From: Actinomycetes bacterium
GTDB lineage: Bacteria > Actinomycetota > Thermoleophilia > UBA2241
Reading direction: 5' to 3'
Length of the DNA stretch: 64,000 nucleotides
NCBI GenBank assembly: GCA_029547745.1
Contig: JAKPOQ010000004.1
Coordinates: forward strand, 66,737 to 130,736
The notes under the pieces were generated by a model, which worked only from the letters and a program-made list of their open reading frames with translations, did no database searches and was not told the DNA's origin. Of the stretch, positions 63,443 to 64,000 are shown one piece after another (the stretch's first letter is position 1; the number at the start of each line of letters is the position of its first letter). The translations under genes and the position numbers were made by a program.

Positions 63443-63492
63443 GGCGCGGGGCGGGCCGCCGCAGGGCGGCCCGCCCCGCGCCTCAGGCCACG
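63433..63492. terminator. 28-bp perfect hairpin containing the relA stop codon
   Basis: CGTGGCCTGAGGCGCGGGGCGGGCCGCC gcag GGCGGCCCGCCCCGCGCCTCAGGCCACG; TGA at 63440-63442 lies in the 5' arm. Confidence 0.7.
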
Positions 63493-63554
63493 TGCCGAGG
63501 ATCGACGCAGGGCCGGCAGCGGCGGTCGACGCTTCGACGGACCGTCTGGTAGGG

Positions 63555-63608
63555 TAAGCGGCCGAACGCCGTCCTCCAAGATAAGCGCCCGAACGCCGTC
63601 CCCCAAGA
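63555..63608. repeat. 27-nt direct tandem repeat (2 copies)
   Basis: taagcggccgaacgccgtcctccaaga / taagcgcccgaacgccgtcccccaaga. Confidence 0.8.
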
Positions 63609-63615
63609 GGAAGCC

Positions 63616-64000
63616 ATGTCCGAACCGTTCGACGTCTTCTCGGTCCCGCTCGGCCCGCTCCAGGCGAACTGCTTCATGGTGGTAGGCGCCGACGCCGGCC
63701 TCGTCGTCGACCCCGGCGACGAGGCGCCGATCGTGATCGACGCCTTCGGCGAGCTCGGTTTCGGCCCGTCGGCGATCCTTCTCACCCACGGGCACTTCGA
63801 CCATTTCGGCGCCGTGGCGCCGCTGGCGAGGCACTTCTCGATCCCCGTGTACGTAGGCGCCGACGACGCCGGCCAGATGGCCGACGGCGGCCTCGATGCC
63901 ATGGCGGGCTTCGCCATCGAGCCCTTCAAGGACCCGGTGCTGCTGAGCGGCGAGCAGGCGCTCGACCTGCCGTTCTCGCCGCTCGCCATCCCGACGCCGG
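63616..64000 (+). CDS. MBL-fold metallo-hydrolase (glyoxalase II-like), truncated by window end
   Basis: MSEPFDVFSVPLGPLQANCFMVVGADAGLVVDPGDE...ILLTHGHFDHFGAV. Confidence 0.88.
   Translation, partial: MSEPFDVFSVPLGPLQANCFMVVGADAGLVVDPGDEAPIVIDAFGELGFGPSAILLTHGHFDHFGAVAPLARHFSIPVYVGADDAGQMADGGLDAMAGFAIEPFKDPVLLSGEQALDLPFSPLAIPTP

Overview
GC-rich (actinobacterial-type) chromosomal window, densely coding, with about 45 supportable protein genes, one tRNA-Leu(GAG) and two decayed gene remnants. From left to right: a DnaQ-DinG helicase; two tandem HTH+GAF regulators; an accessory metabolic stretch (two saccharopine-dehydrogenase-like enzymes, MFS, MttB-family protein, RND exporter, ADP-ribosylglycohydrolase, M20 peptidase, DUF72); a replication/repair block (polA, rpsA, coaE, transglycosylase, uvrB, uvrA, uvrC, ogt-like) interrupted by a sodium:solute symporter; rapZ-yvcK-whiA; a glycolytic block (divergent GAPDH paralog, giant PPDK-like protein, gap-pgk-tpiA-gpmI-secG); an opp/dpp ABC operon; and a PpiC lipoprotein, recJ, relA/spoT and a truncated MBL-fold gene. 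The most unusual item is the ~1432-aa protein at 41435-45733. It has a PPDK-type ATP-grasp and phosphohistidine domain at its C-terminus, no PEP/pyruvate barrel, and ~900 aa of N-terminal sequence I cannot assign. It is divergent from an atypical GAPDH paralog and directly upstream of the canonical gap operon. Other notable items: a decayed ABC transporter next to a ferritin-like remnant, a LexA/SOS-box-like site at uvrB, many long perfect GC hairpins (one inside the dinG CDS, one spanning the relA stop codon), a small ORF coupled to the symporter, a duplicated start region creating a mini-ORF ahead of the DUF72 gene, and a STAS-HATPase fusion lacking the usual phospho-serine. All family calls come from reading motifs by eye; no database search was run.
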